37,637 nucleotides of DNA, taken from contig DAIDKS010000006.1 of NCBI GenBank assembly GCA_027449885.1, positions 1-37,637 on the forward strand, given 5' to 3'. The notes under the pieces were generated by a model, which was not told the DNA's origin, searched no databases, and saw only the letters and a program-made list of their open reading frames with translations. This document shows positions 19,743 to 27,596 of the stretch, piece after piece. The translations under genes and the position numbers were made by a program. Position 1 is the stretch's first letter; each line of letters starts with the position of its first letter. Origin of the DNA: Acidimicrobiaceae bacterium. GTDB taxonomy: Bacteria; Actinomycetota; Acidimicrobiia; Acidimicrobiales; RAAP-2.

Positions 19743-19778
19743 CCGAGGATGTCCCCGGGGGGACCACTTGGCCGACGT

Positions 19779-20180
19779 TCAGCCCTCCTGCACCAGCTCG
19801 ATGAGGGTCCCGAACGCGGTCGCCGGGTGCACGAAGGCGACGGTCGTGCCCCGGGAGCCGGGCCGCGGCGCCTCGTCGATCACCCGGCCGCCGGCGTCAC
19901 GGATCGCGGCGAGAGCGCTCGCCACGTCGTCGACCCGGTAGCCCACGTGGTGCAGGCCCTCGCCGCGCCGCTCCAGGAACCGCGCGACGGGTGAGTCCTC
20001 GCGCGTGGGGGTGAGCAGCTGGACGTAGCTCTCCGCCACGGCGAGCAGGGCCTCTTCGACCCCGTCGGACTCCACGCGCTCGCGGTGGACCTCGCGCGCC
20101 CCGAGGCGCGTCGCGTACCACGCGACGGCGGCGTCGAGGTCCCGCACGGCGATCGCCACGTGGTCGATCTCGGTCAGCAT
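19779..20180 (-). CDS. mce: Methylmalonyl-/ethylmalonyl-CoA epimerase
   Basis: 133 residues, a two-repeat vicinal-oxygen-chelate (glyoxalase-fold) protein. IDHVAIAVRDLDAAVAWY opens the first repeat and GEGLHHVGYRVDDVASAL the second. Likely metal ligands are H7, Q54, H78 and E128, with E42/E43 near the expected catalytic base. The enzyme inverts the 2R/2S centre of methylmalonyl-CoA and, in the ethylmalonyl-CoA pathway, of ethylmalonyl-CoA, which is needed between Ccr and the mutase. AGGAGG lies 6 bases before the ATG and the gene begins 1 base behind the ccr stop, so it is translated from the ccr mRNA. Confidence 0.88.
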   Translation of the reverse strand: MLTEIDHVAIAVRDLDAAVAWYATRLGAREVHRERVESDGVEEALLAVAESYVQLLTPTREDSPVARFLERRGEGLHHVGYRVDDVASALAAIRDAGGRVIDEAPRPGSRGTTVAFVHPATAFGTLIELVQEG

Positions 20181-20181
20181 C

Positions 20182-21528
20182 TCAGCCCTCCTGGTCGTGA
20201 CGGCGGAAGATCGTGAGGCGTCGTTCGCCGACGCGGGCCCGGAGCTCGGGGTCGGTGATCCCGAGCCCCTCGCGCGGCGCCGCGCAGAGGATCCCGACCT
20301 TGCCCTCGTGGCGGTTGTGGTGCATCTCGTAGGTCGCCTCGCCCGCGCGCTCGAGGGGGAAGACGGCCGACAGGGGCGGCACGATGCGCCCGTCCACCAG
20401 GGCCTGGTTCGCCGCCCACGCCTCGCGGTAGTTCGCGAAGTGCGAGCCCTTGATCGACTTGAGGCGCATCCACAGGTGGCGGTTGTCGTACTCGATCATG
20501 TACCCGCTCGTCGCGGCGCAGGTCACGATCGTGCCGCCGCGCTTGGTCACGAAGACGCTCGCCCCCATGGTGGAGCGCCCGGGGTGCTCGAAGACGATGT
20601 CGGGATCCTCGCCCACGAGCTCGCGGATGTCCCGTCCCAGGCGACGCCACTCGGACTCGTCCTGGGTCGTCGGGTCCTTCCAGAACCGGTAGTCCTTCTC
20701 GGCGCGGTTGATCACGTGCTCGACGCCCAGCTCGCGCAGGGTGGCCGCTTTCGACTCGCTGGAGACGACGGCGATGGGCACCCCGCCGGCGTTGAGGGTG
20801 TGCTGGACGGCGAACGATCCGATGCCGCCCGAGGCGCCCCAGATCAGGACCTTGTCACCGGGGGTGACGGGTGCGCCGTTGCGCGACACCAGCATGCGGT
20901 AGCTCGTCGAGTTGCACAGGGCGTTGACCGCCGCCTCCTCCCAGGTCAGGTGGGCCGGCTTGGGCATCAGCTGGTTGGCCTTCACGATCGTGAGGTCGGC
21001 GAGCCCGCCGTAGTTCGTCTCGAAGCCCCAGATGCGCTGGTTGGCGGCGAGCATCGAGTCGTCGTGGCCCGAGGGGTCCTGGTCGTCGACGTAGTTGCAG
21101 TGGACGGTGACGGCGTCGCCGACCTGCCAGTTGCGCACCGCCGACCCGGCCCGCACGACCACGCCGGCGGCGTCGGACCCCATCACGTGCACGTCGAGGG
21201 CGTGGCGCGCGCCCCACGACGACTCGCGCCCCAGACGGTCGAGGAAGCCGAAGGTCGGGAGGGGCTCGAAGATCGACGTCCAGACCGTGTTGAAGTTGAT
21301 CGACGAGGCCATGACCACGAGCACCACCTCGTCGGGGGCGATCTCCGGCAGGGGCACCTCGGCCAGGTGGATCGAGCGACGCGGGTCCTTGTCGCGCGAC
21401 GCCATCCCGTCGAACATCGAGGTCTCGTCACGCCGTACGACGACGGCTCGCGTCGTCGCGGGCAGGGGCGTGGCCTGCAGGGTCGCGGGGTCGGCACCCG
21501 CGAGCACGGCGTCGATGATCTCGCTCAT
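20182..21528 (-). CDS. ccr: Crotonyl-CoA carboxylase/reductase
   Basis: 448 residues of the medium-chain dehydrogenase/reductase family. The enzyme reductively carboxylates crotonyl-CoA to ethylmalonyl-CoA with NADPH and CO2. The nucleotide-binding motif is VLIWGASGGIGSFAVQ. The four CO2-binding residues known from the Kitasatospora enzyme (Asn81, Phe170, Glu171, His365) line up with N80 (INFNTVW), F169 and E170 (WGFETNYGG) and H363 (KGSHFANY), so true carboxylation rather than plain reduction is expected. TAGTCT ends exactly 6 bases before the ATG (leaderless). A candidate operator lies upstream. The epimerase, pccB and a possible epsilon subunit follow on the same strand. Confidence 0.95.
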   Translation of the reverse strand: MSEIIDAVLAGADPATLQATPLPATTRAVVVRRDETSMFDGMASRDKDPRRSIHLAEVPLPEIAPDEVVLVVMASSINFNTVWTSIFEPLPTFGFLDRLGRESSWGARHALDVHVMGSDAAGVVVRAGSAVRNWQVGDAVTVHCNYVDDQDPSGHDDSMLAANQRIWGFETNYGGLADLTIVKANQLMPKPAHLTWEEAAVNALCNSTSYRMLVSRNGAPVTPGDKVLIWGASGGIGSFAVQHTLNAGGVPIAVVSSESKAATLRELGVEHVINRAEKDYRFWKDPTTQDESEWRRLGRDIRELVGEDPDIVFEHPGRSTMGASVFVTKRGGTIVTCAATSGYMIEYDNRHLWMRLKSIKGSHFANYREAWAANQALVDGRIVPPLSAVFPLERAGEATYEMHHNRHEGKVGILCAAPREGLGITDPELRARVGERRLTIFRRHDQEG

Positions 21529-21534
21529 CGCGAG

Positions 21535-21540
21535 AGACTA
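21535..21540 (-). promoter_or_regulatory. -10 box of the ccr operon
   Basis: TAGTCT (21540-21535, minus strand), then CTCGCG, then the ATG at 21528. It implies a leaderless mRNA starting at or beside the ATG. Confidence 0.6.
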
Positions 21541-21576
21541 CCGAGCGAACGGCCGCGGCGCGAGGGTGCCCGGTGT

Positions 21577-21622
21577 TTCCACGGGGCGACCCGTGGAATT
21601 CTGCTCGCCGGAACCGTGGAAT
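21577..21622. promoter_or_regulatory. Candidate operator with three half-sites upstream of ccr
   Basis: A perfect inverted repeat, TTCCACGGG (21577-21585) and CCCGTGGAA (21590-21598) with 4 bases between, is followed by a third half-site: CCGTGGAAT occurs at 21591-21599 and again at 21614-21622, 23 bases or about two helical turns apart. The palindrome lies about 50-70 bases upstream of the predicted ccr start, a typical activator position, and also upstream of the divergent small gene. Confidence 0.55.
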
Positions 21623-21663
21623 CCGGGTTCCCCTCGCGCCCCTGCGTCGCCCACGATGGGGTC

Positions 21664-21855
21664 GTGGGAGTGCTCAGCGTCCTCGCGGGACTGGCGATCA
21701 TCGGCGCGGCGGTCGCCCTGGTGGGCTTCGCGGTCGTGGCCGTCGTCGTGACGCGCGCGACGGTGCGCGCGGCACGCGAGCACGCGGCCCGGGAGGCCGA
21801 GCTCGACGCCTTCCTCGCCGAGGTCCTCGCCGAGGGCTCTCTGCACGCCCGCTGA
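21664..21855 (+). CDS. Small membrane protein of unknown function
   Basis: 63 residues from the GTG at 21664. A hydrophobic N-terminal half (VLSVLAGLAIIGAAVALVGF, then AVVAVVVT) would form one membrane helix; a charged helix follows (RAAREHAAREAELDAFLAEVLAE). CACGAT ends exactly 6 bases before the GTG, the same geometry as the other leaderless genes, which supports it being real. It lies between the divergent ccr operon and the Rrf2 regulator and shares the candidate operator with ccr. No homology is recognised. Confidence 0.45.
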   Translation: MGVLSVLAGLAIIGAAVALVGFAVVAVVVTRATVRAAREHAAREAELDAFLAEVLAEGSLHAR

Positions 21856-21889
21856 CCCGTAGCCGGGCGCCTCAGGTCAAGTGCGCCGA

Positions 21890-21895
21890 TAGTGT
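21890..21895 (+). promoter_or_regulatory. -10 box of the Rrf2 regulator gene
   Basis: TAGTGT, then TGCGCC, then the ATG at 21902: exact 6-base spacing with no ribosome binding site. Confidence 0.55.
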
Positions 21896-21901
21896 TGCGC
21901 C

Positions 21902-22822
21902 ATGAGGATCAAGCTCTCCAAGCGCGGCGACTACGTCGTGCGCTCGGCCGTCTGCCTCGCCTCGAACTACGAGAGCCCCGCGCCGACGAAGCTCCGCCAG
22001 GTCTCGACCGACATGGGCGTCCCGCGCACCTTCGTCTCCCAGATCCTCGGTGACCTGGTCCAGGCCGGTATCGCCCAGTCCTTCTTCGGGGCGAACGGCG
22101 GGTACCGACTGACGCGCCCCCCGGCGGAGATCACGGTGCTCGAGGTGGTCGAGGCCGGCGAGGGCCCCCTCGAGTCCGACACCTGCGTCCTCGGCGACGA
22201 CCCCTGCCAGTGGGAGTCGGTCTGCCCGATGCACGAGACCTGGAGCGCCGCGACGGCGGCCCTGCGCACCGAGCTCGCTCACACGACGCTCGCCACGCTC
22301 GTCGAGCGGGACCGCGCGATCGTGGCCGGCACGTACCACGTCGTCGGGCACCACCGCAGCGGCCCGCCGGGCGTGGAGGTGAGCGAGGTCGTCCACGTCT
22401 CGCGTCCCCTCTCGGACGTGACCGACCGGCTCACCGGGGGCGGCGGCTGGCTCATCCCCCACCTCGACGCCGCGCGCGAGGAGGGCGAGGACATGGTCCT
22501 CAAGATCGGCCCGGGCGAGTCGGGCCTCGTCGCGAAGACGGTGACCGTCCACCTCGGGACCCCGGTCACGGTCGAGGACATCGTGGCCGTGCCCCTGCGC
22601 TGGGAGGCGACCGGCCCCAGCGGGCTCTTCCCGCGACTCACCGGCAGCCTGCGCCTACGGCCCGTCGAGGACGACCGCACCGAGCTGACCCTCGCGGGCC
22701 GGTACCGCCCGCCGCTCGGGCGGGCGGGACAGGCCATCGACGAGGCGCTGCTCGGACGAGCCGCGCGCGCGACGATCCGGTCGGTGCTCGGCCGGATCGC
22801 CGCGGCGCTGGAGGAGTCCTAG
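21902..22822 (+). CDS. Rrf2-family regulator fused to a SRPBCC-like domain
   Basis: 306 residues, about twice the usual Rrf2 length. Residues 1-140 are a standard Rrf2 winged helix: SKRGDYVVRSAVCLAS, then VPRTFVSQILGDLVQAGIAQSFFGANGGYRL as recognition helix and wing. C95, C102 and C108 form the three-Cys cluster that in IscR, NsrR and RsrR binds Fe-S. Residues about 150-306 form a separate alpha/beta domain (VVHVSRPLSDVTDRL, VAVPLRWEATGPSGLFPRLTGSLRLRP, long C-terminal helix) resembling the SRPBCC ligand-binding fold. The protein may thus sense redox or NO and a hydrophobic ligand. It converges on the redox operon with a 3-base gap. Confidence 0.83.
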   Translation: MRIKLSKRGDYVVRSAVCLASNYESPAPTKLRQVSTDMGVPRTFVSQILGDLVQAGIAQSFFGANGGYRLTRPPAEITVLEVVEAGEGPLESDTCVLGDDPCQWESVCPMHETWSAATAALRTELAHTTLATLVERDRAIVAGTYHVVGHHRSGPPGVEVSEVVHVSRPLSDVTDRLTGGGGWLIPHLDAAREEGEDMVLKIGPGESGLVAKTVTVHLGTPVTVEDIVAVPLRWEATGPSGLFPRLTGSLRLRPVEDDRTELTLAGRYRPPLGRAGQAIDEALLGRAARATIRSVLGRIAAALEES

Positions 22823-22825
22823 TCC

Positions 22826-25030
22826 CTAGGCGACCGCCGCGGCGAGGGTCCGCAGCACGCGCGCGGCCACCCGGTGGGCGAAGGCCTCGGGCTTGCTCGG
22901 CCGGATCCGCGTCTCGGTCGCCCGGTCGCGGGGACCGAAGGCCTCCTGGGCGACGACCACTCCGCCCTTGGCGGTGAGGGCCGCACCGAGCTCGTCGAGG
23001 GCGCCGCGAGGGTTCACGCCGTACGTGACGAAGGTCGCGACGGGGCGCTCCCCGAGGGTCGGCAGCGCCTCGATCCACTGGCGCATCGCCACCGCCGGGT
23101 GGACCCGGGTGACGACCAGCCCCTCGACCCACGTCCCGACGACCAGGGCGTCGGCGGCGGCCAGCTGGCGGGGCCCCACCCGATCGACCGGGGCGACCGT
23201 CACGAGAGCCCCCTGCACCCGCAGCTCGTCGCCGATGGCCTCGGCGAGCTTCGCGGTAGTGCCGCCCTCGCTCGCGTAGACGACCAGGACGCGGGTCTCG
23301 TGCTGGGCGCGGAAGGCCGCACCCCGGTCCGGCCGCGCCGGGTGGGCGTCGAGCACGGCCCGCGCCGCGCGCCGACCCTGGGCCATCGCCTCGACGACCG
23401 TGGACGGCCCGGTCAGGGCGTCGCCGGCCACCCAGACGCGCGAGCGTTGGGGCAGGGTCGAGGCCCAGAGGCCCACCTCGCGGTCGAGGGCCATCGAGCC
23501 GACGGGGTAGCCGTGGTTGAAGGCCGAGGCCGGGTTGTGCAGGATGCCCGAGGCGGTCCAGCGGCCCGGGGCGTAGCCGGTGTGCTTCTTCGCGACCGGC
23601 GTCGCCGGCAGCGCCGTGCGCAGGTCGGCGTCGATGCGGTACCCCATCGCCATCACCACCAGGGCCACGTCGACCTCGTCGAACTGCGACGCGGAGACCT
23701 TCGGGGTCTCCGTACGGCTGGCCTGGGTCGTGTGAGCGAGCGTCGCGCGCGCCACCCGCCCCTCACCGGCGAGCGAGGTGAGCGTGCGGTTGAAGCGCAC
23801 CTCGACGCCCTCGTCGCGAGCCTCCTGCAGCTCGTCGGGACGGGCCAGGGCGAAGCGCTCGTCGAGCCAGTCGACGCAGGTCGCCTCGAGGCCGAGTCGA
23901 CGCGCGAGGCGGGCGACGTCCATCGCGGTGTTGCCGGCGCCGAGGACGAGGATCCGCGTCCCGCGCTCGGTCGGGCACCCCAGCGCCGCGAGGAACGCGT
24001 CGGCGTCGCCGCCCGGCTCGAGGGCGTGCTTCGCGCCCTGGAGGAAGGCCGTGGCGTCGGTGACGCCCTCGAGGTCCGAGCCGGGCACCGAGAGACGGAT
24101 CGGGACGCTGGCGCCCGCGGCCACGATGACGGCGTCGTGCACGGTCAGCAGGTGGTCGATCGACTCGGCGGGGATGGGCGTCGAGCACCGCAGGTCGACC
24201 CCGGCGGCGACGAGCTGCTCCCACGGGCGCCGGGCGACCGCGTCGGGCAGCGTGAAGTCGGGCATGCCCCACACCGGCAGCCCGCCCGGCGTCGCGTCCT
24301 TCTCGTAGACGGTCACCTGGACGCCGGCCTCGACGAGGTCCCAGGCCGCGCCGGCGCCCGCCGGACCGGACCCGATGATGCCCACCGACATCGGCTCGCT
24401 GTCGCCGCTGCGCACCGCGGGGGGTGGCACCGGGACCTGGTCGGCGATGAAGCGCTCGAGTCGCCCGATGGCGACCGGCACGCCGCCCGCGAGCGACCAG
24501 GTGCACGAGCCCTCGCACTGGGCGGCCTGGTTGCAGACGCGCGAGCAGACGTCGGGCATCACGCTCGTGCGTCGCAGGATGGCGTGGGCCCGCTCCAGGT
24601 CGCGCTCGGCGACGGCCTTGACGAACTGCGGGATGTCGTTGTGGGCCGGGCACCCCCGCATGCAGGTGGGGTCGGGGCAGGTGAGGCAGCGGCGGGCCTC
24701 GGCGACGGCCTCGTCCCAGCTGGCGAACCCTTGGCGGGTCTCGCTCACGTCACCGCGCAGCTGGACGGGGTGGTGCAACGGCGGGTCGCGGCGCTCGGCG
24801 ACGGCCAGCGGGCCCTCCACCACGATCGCGTTGAAGGGGCAGGTCCGCTCGCACTGGCGGCAGCCCACGCAGAGGGCGTCGTCGGCGAGGGCCGTCCAGG
24901 TCACGGGCTCCATCGAGAGGGCTCCGGCGGGGCACCGGATGACGCACTCCTGGCAGCCGGCGCACCGGTCCACGAGCACCGTGACGTGGCGCTCGGTCGA
25001 TGCGGTGGGGCGGGTCTCAATCGCGGTCAC
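22826..25030 (-). CDS. Ferredoxin-GltD-flavodoxin fusion oxidoreductase
   Basis: 734 residues, a cytosolic electron-transfer protein in four parts. (1) An 8-Cys ferredoxin: C23, C26, C29, C33 and C54, C57, C60, C64, for two [4Fe-4S]. (2) A GltD-type Fe-S region: C115, C118, C123, C127 and C162, C166, C172, C176. (3) A glutamate-synthase-small-subunit-like flavoprotein with FAD motif GSGPAG (220-225) and NAD(P) motif GAGNTA (364-369). (4) A flavodoxin domain (579-734; VVYASEGGTTAKLAEAI binds FMN phosphate). It could move electrons between NAD(P)H and ferredoxin or flavodoxin and the membrane partner encoded 9 bases upstream. The GTG start has AGGAGG 6 bases ahead. The substrate is unknown. Confidence 0.82.
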   Translation of the reverse strand: MTAIETRPTASTERHVTVLVDRCAGCQECVIRCPAGALSMEPVTWTALADDALCVGCRQCERTCPFNAIVVEGPLAVAERRDPPLHHPVQLRGDVSETRQGFASWDEAVAEARRCLTCPDPTCMRGCPAHNDIPQFVKAVAERDLERAHAILRRTSVMPDVCSRVCNQAAQCEGSCTWSLAGGVPVAIGRLERFIADQVPVPPPAVRSGDSEPMSVGIIGSGPAGAGAAWDLVEAGVQVTVYEKDATPGGLPVWGMPDFTLPDAVARRPWEQLVAAGVDLRCSTPIPAESIDHLLTVHDAVIVAAGASVPIRLSVPGSDLEGVTDATAFLQGAKHALEPGGDADAFLAALGCPTERGTRILVLGAGNTAMDVARLARRLGLEATCVDWLDERFALARPDELQEARDEGVEVRFNRTLTSLAGEGRVARATLAHTTQASRTETPKVSASQFDEVDVALVVMAMGYRIDADLRTALPATPVAKKHTGYAPGRWTASGILHNPASAFNHGYPVGSMALDREVGLWASTLPQRSRVWVAGDALTGPSTVVEAMAQGRRAARAVLDAHPARPDRGAAFRAQHETRVLVVYASEGGTTAKLAEAIGDELRVQGALVTVAPVDRVGPRQLAAADALVVGTWVEGLVVTRVHPAVAMRQWIEALPTLGERPVATFVTYGVNPRGALDELGAALTAKGGVVVAQEAFGPRDRATETRIRPSKPEAFAHRVAARVLRTLAAAVA

Positions 25031-25039
25031 GTCAGCCTC

Positions 25040-26620
25040 CTAGTCCGCGGCGTTCATCAGGACGTACAGCACGATGGTGGCGGCACCCAGCAGGGCCGCG
25101 AGCGACACGGCGGCCACCTGGACGCCGCGTCCGTGACGGCTGACCGGCACCAGGTCGCGACCGGCGACGCGCCAGCTCGTCCACATCGCGGCGAGCGTGC
25201 CCACCGCCATGACGCCGACCTGGACGGCGATGATCCCGCCGTTCGAGCCGATGACCGAGGCCTTGTAGAGGGCCGACGAGGTCGAGCCGACGCCGAAGAG
25301 GTGGCCGACCGAGACCGGTACCCGGGTCACGTGCTGGAAGAACTTGGGCAGCTGGCGGGCGAAGTAGTCGGCCCCGACGACCGGGATGATCCCGTACATG
25401 AGGGGGAGGAAGTAGGTCCGGAAGGGGCTCACCCGATCCACGAACGTGCGTCCCCCGCTCGCCGGCACGCGGTCGGCGTGGGCGAAGGCCCGGGTGAAGA
25501 CCTGGCCGACGCCGGCCATCACCAGCGCCACCGCGACGATGATCCCGAGGTAGTCGATGGGGTTCGGGTACTGGGGGAAGTGGGTGTGGGCGTTCAGCCA
25601 GCTGTCGAGGCTCGCGAAGGGGGCCAGGGCGTTGAACTGCTGGTAGACGACCAGACCGAAGAGCAGGGCGACGGACCAGGCGACGTCGGCGCGGCGACGC
25701 GTCGGCGCCACCACCGAGGTCAGCGGCTTCTGGAGGAAGAGCCCGACGTTGTCGCTGGGGCAGGCCTTGTAGCACTCGGAGCAGAGGCCGCACGCGGCGT
25801 TCGAGTCCGAGCTGCCGGGCCAGGTGTACCACGGGCAGCCGTAGCCGTCGGCGTCGCCGCGCATGCAGTCCTTGGTGGTGCAGGCGAGGCAGGTCTCGCG
25901 GTCGCGGGTGCGGAACCCGGCGACCGAGCCCATCGCCCCGACCGAGCCGATGAGGGCCGAGAGAGGGCACACGTAGCGGCAGAAGGTGCGGCGCTCGAAG
26001 AGCAGGAAGAAGAGCAGGGCCGTGCCCACGATGCCGAGGACCATGAAACTGGTCGACATCGGGTTGCCCGGACCGGCGATGTTGAAGAACTCCTCGATCC
26101 AGGTGAGCAGGAGGAACGAGGCGACCGAGAGGAGGAAGCCGTACTGGGCGACGCCCTCGGGCATCTTGAGCCCGAGGCCGATGCTGGTGCCCTTACGGCG
26201 CCAGAAGGCGTGGCGCTGGACCCACTCCCCGAAGCCTCCGAACGGGCACATCGCGCACCAGGCGCGCCCGACGACGACCATCATCACGAAGACCAGGGCG
26301 AACCAGAGGTACCAGGTGATCGCCGTCGCGAAGTTGAGGCCCGGGACGGCGGTGCCGAGGACGCCGATGCCGATCACCAGCCAGAAGACGATCTGGTTGG
26401 GCAGGATCAGCAGGAACTGGAAGCGCCGGTCGCGCAGGACGCGCGCCACCCGGGGCAGTCGAGCGATGTCCAGCCCCGGGGCGGGGTCGGTCGCCGTGAA
26501 GCGTCCGATCGCGGCCGGGTCCTCCGGTGTTCGCGTGCGAATGGCCACCGCGACCGGGTCGACCAGGTGGGTCGTCGGGTGCGGGTGGCCGGTGGACGGG
26601 GCCTTGGTCGGTGCCGCCAT
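25040..26620 (-). CDS. NapH/NosR-like polytopic membrane protein with [4Fe-4S] clusters
   Basis: 526 residues with about eight to ten membrane helices. Two short motifs near the membrane, C122-A-M-C125-P and C214-R-Y-V-C218-P, are the CxxCP/CxxxCP pair of NapH, NosR and CcoG relatives. They are followed by two further cysteine groups, C244, C247, C252, C262 and C277, C280, C283, C287, the second a classical ferredoxin spacing. Family members pass electrons between the quinone pool and soluble or periplasmic partners. No nos, nap or ccoN gene is present, so the partner is probably the fusion oxidoreductase downstream. GGGGGA precedes the ATG. The upstream region is unusually AT-rich and repeat-laden. 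Confidence 0.8.
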   Translation of the reverse strand: MAAPTKAPSTGHPHPTTHLVDPVAVAIRTRTPEDPAAIGRFTATDPAPGLDIARLPRVARVLRDRRFQFLLILPNQIVFWLVIGIGVLGTAVPGLNFATAITWYLWFALVFVMMVVVGRAWCAMCPFGGFGEWVQRHAFWRRKGTSIGLGLKMPEGVAQYGFLLSVASFLLLTWIEEFFNIAGPGNPMSTSFMVLGIVGTALLFFLLFERRTFCRYVCPLSALIGSVGAMGSVAGFRTRDRETCLACTTKDCMRGDADGYGCPWYTWPGSSDSNAACGLCSECYKACPSDNVGLFLQKPLTSVVAPTRRRADVAWSVALLFGLVVYQQFNALAPFASLDSWLNAHTHFPQYPNPIDYLGIIVAVALVMAGVGQVFTRAFAHADRVPASGGRTFVDRVSPFRTYFLPLMYGIIPVVGADYFARQLPKFFQHVTRVPVSVGHLFGVGSTSSALYKASVIGSNGGIIAVQVGVMAVGTLAAMWTSWRVAGRDLVPVSRHGRGVQVAAVSLAALLGAATIVLYVLMNAAD

Positions 26621-26885
26621 CGCTGTCCCCCTTCGTCAAGTTGGCTACTTAGGTACTACCGTAGAACTACTGGTGTACCTGAGTACTATCACTGACCGGG
26701 ACCTTTGTCAACTTCTTCACTAGACGTACGGTGAACTACGTGACATCAGGATATTCACCTGGTCACCCTCGAGAAATCGCGAGGCGTCGAACCTCGGGGC
26801 GATCCCGCGGTTCCCGCACTACGGACCTTTGACCCGTGGAGCCACGTACCGTACGTATGACACATTGGAGTCGAGGGAGGACGCC
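26621..26885. promoter_or_regulatory. Divergent control region with repeated TACCGTA elements
   Basis: This gap between the redox operon and the response regulator is much richer in A and T than its flanks. ACGTAC-C-GTACGT at 26844-26856 is a perfect odd palindrome. Its half ACCGTACGT reappears inverted as ACGTACGGT at 26724-26732, and TACCGTA occurs again at 26657-26663. AGGTAC (26651-26656) and GTACCT (26675-26680) form another inverted pair, and GAACTAC occurs at 26664 and 26733. Such clustering suggests binding sites for the adjacent response regulator or another factor. Confidence 0.6.
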
Positions 26886-27596
26886 ATGAGCGACGACCAG
26901 GGAACCGGAACGGCGGCCGGAACGGCGGGGGCCGCGGTCGGCGAGCCGATCCGCGTCCTCATCGTCGACGACCACGCCCTCGTGCGCGAGGGCACCCGGG
27001 AGCTGCTGCTCCAGGACCCTGGTCTCGCCGTGGTGGCCACCGCGGGCTCGGGCGAGGAGGCACTCGACGCCCTCGCCACGCACCATCCCGACGTCGCCCT
27101 CGTCGACGTCAACCTCCCCTCGATGAGCGGGCTGGAGCTCGCGCGCATCATCCTCTCCGACTACCCCGGCACGCGCGTGCTGGTCCTCAGCGCCTACGAC
27201 GACTACGCCTACATCGCCGAGGCGCTCGAGGTCGGCGTCGGCGGCTACCTGCTGAAGACGGCGAGCGGCAAGGAGCTCGTCGACGCCGTCCGCGCCGTCG
27301 TCGACGGCGTCTTCGTCCTCGATCGCCAGGTCTCCAAGCGCCTCGTGCGGCGGCGCGAGGCGCCGGCTCCGACCGTGGGCTCGCTCACGCCCCGCGAGAC
27401 GGCCGTCCTCGAGCAGCTGGCGCTCGGGCGATCGAACAAGCAGATCGCCCAGGAGCTCTCCCTCGGCATCCGCACGGTCGAGGGCTACGTCTCGAACATC
27501 CTCGCCAAGCTGGGCGTGGGGTCGCGCACCGAGGCCGTGACGCACGCGATCAGCCACCGCCTGGTCTCGACCCCGGGCCATGATCGTCGCGACTGA
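26886..27596 (+). CDS. NarL/FixJ-type response regulator
   Basis: 236 residues. The receiver domain has D28-D29, phospho-acceptor D74 (VALVDVNLP), S102 and K124 (YLLKTASG). The LuxR-type helix-turn-helix is about 168-222 (LTPRETAVLEQLALGRSNKQIAQELSLGIRTVEGYVSNILAKL). The ATG at 26886 is chosen because GGGAGG lies 6 bases ahead; longer in-frame starts have none. The gene overlaps the kinase by 17 bases, so the two form a cognate pair, and it faces away from the Fe-S redox operon, the most likely target. Autoregulation is suggested by the palindrome over its promoter. Confidence 0.93.
   Translation: MSDDQGTGTAAGTAGAAVGEPIRVLIVDDHALVREGTRELLLQDPGLAVVATAGSGEEALDALATHHPDVALVDVNLPSMSGLELARIILSDYPGTRVLVLSAYDDYAYIAEALEVGVGGYLLKTASGKELVDAVRAVVDGVFVLDRQVSKRLVRRREAPAPTVGSLTPRETAVLEQLALGRSNKQIAQELSLGIRTVEGYVSNILAKLGVGSRTEAVTHAISHRLVSTPGHDRRD

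Noticed and set aside
20197..21855. 552-codon open frame on the plus strand across ccr
   Set aside because: Antisense shadow of ccr; only its last 63 codons, behind a promoter-like box, are kept as a small gene.
22826..26620. Assignment as NosR and N2O-reduction genes
   Set aside because: No nosZ, nosD or copper gene is present, and the periplasmic FMN domain of NosR is missing.
22874..26695. 1273-codon open frame on the plus strand
   Set aside because: It is antisense to the two redox genes, Arg/Gly/His-rich with no domain; a shadow of GC-rich codon usage.
26640..26760. NarL-type heptamers (TACYYMT) in the divergent region
   Set aside because: Only near matches such as TACCTAA occur; none fits the consensus with correct spacing.
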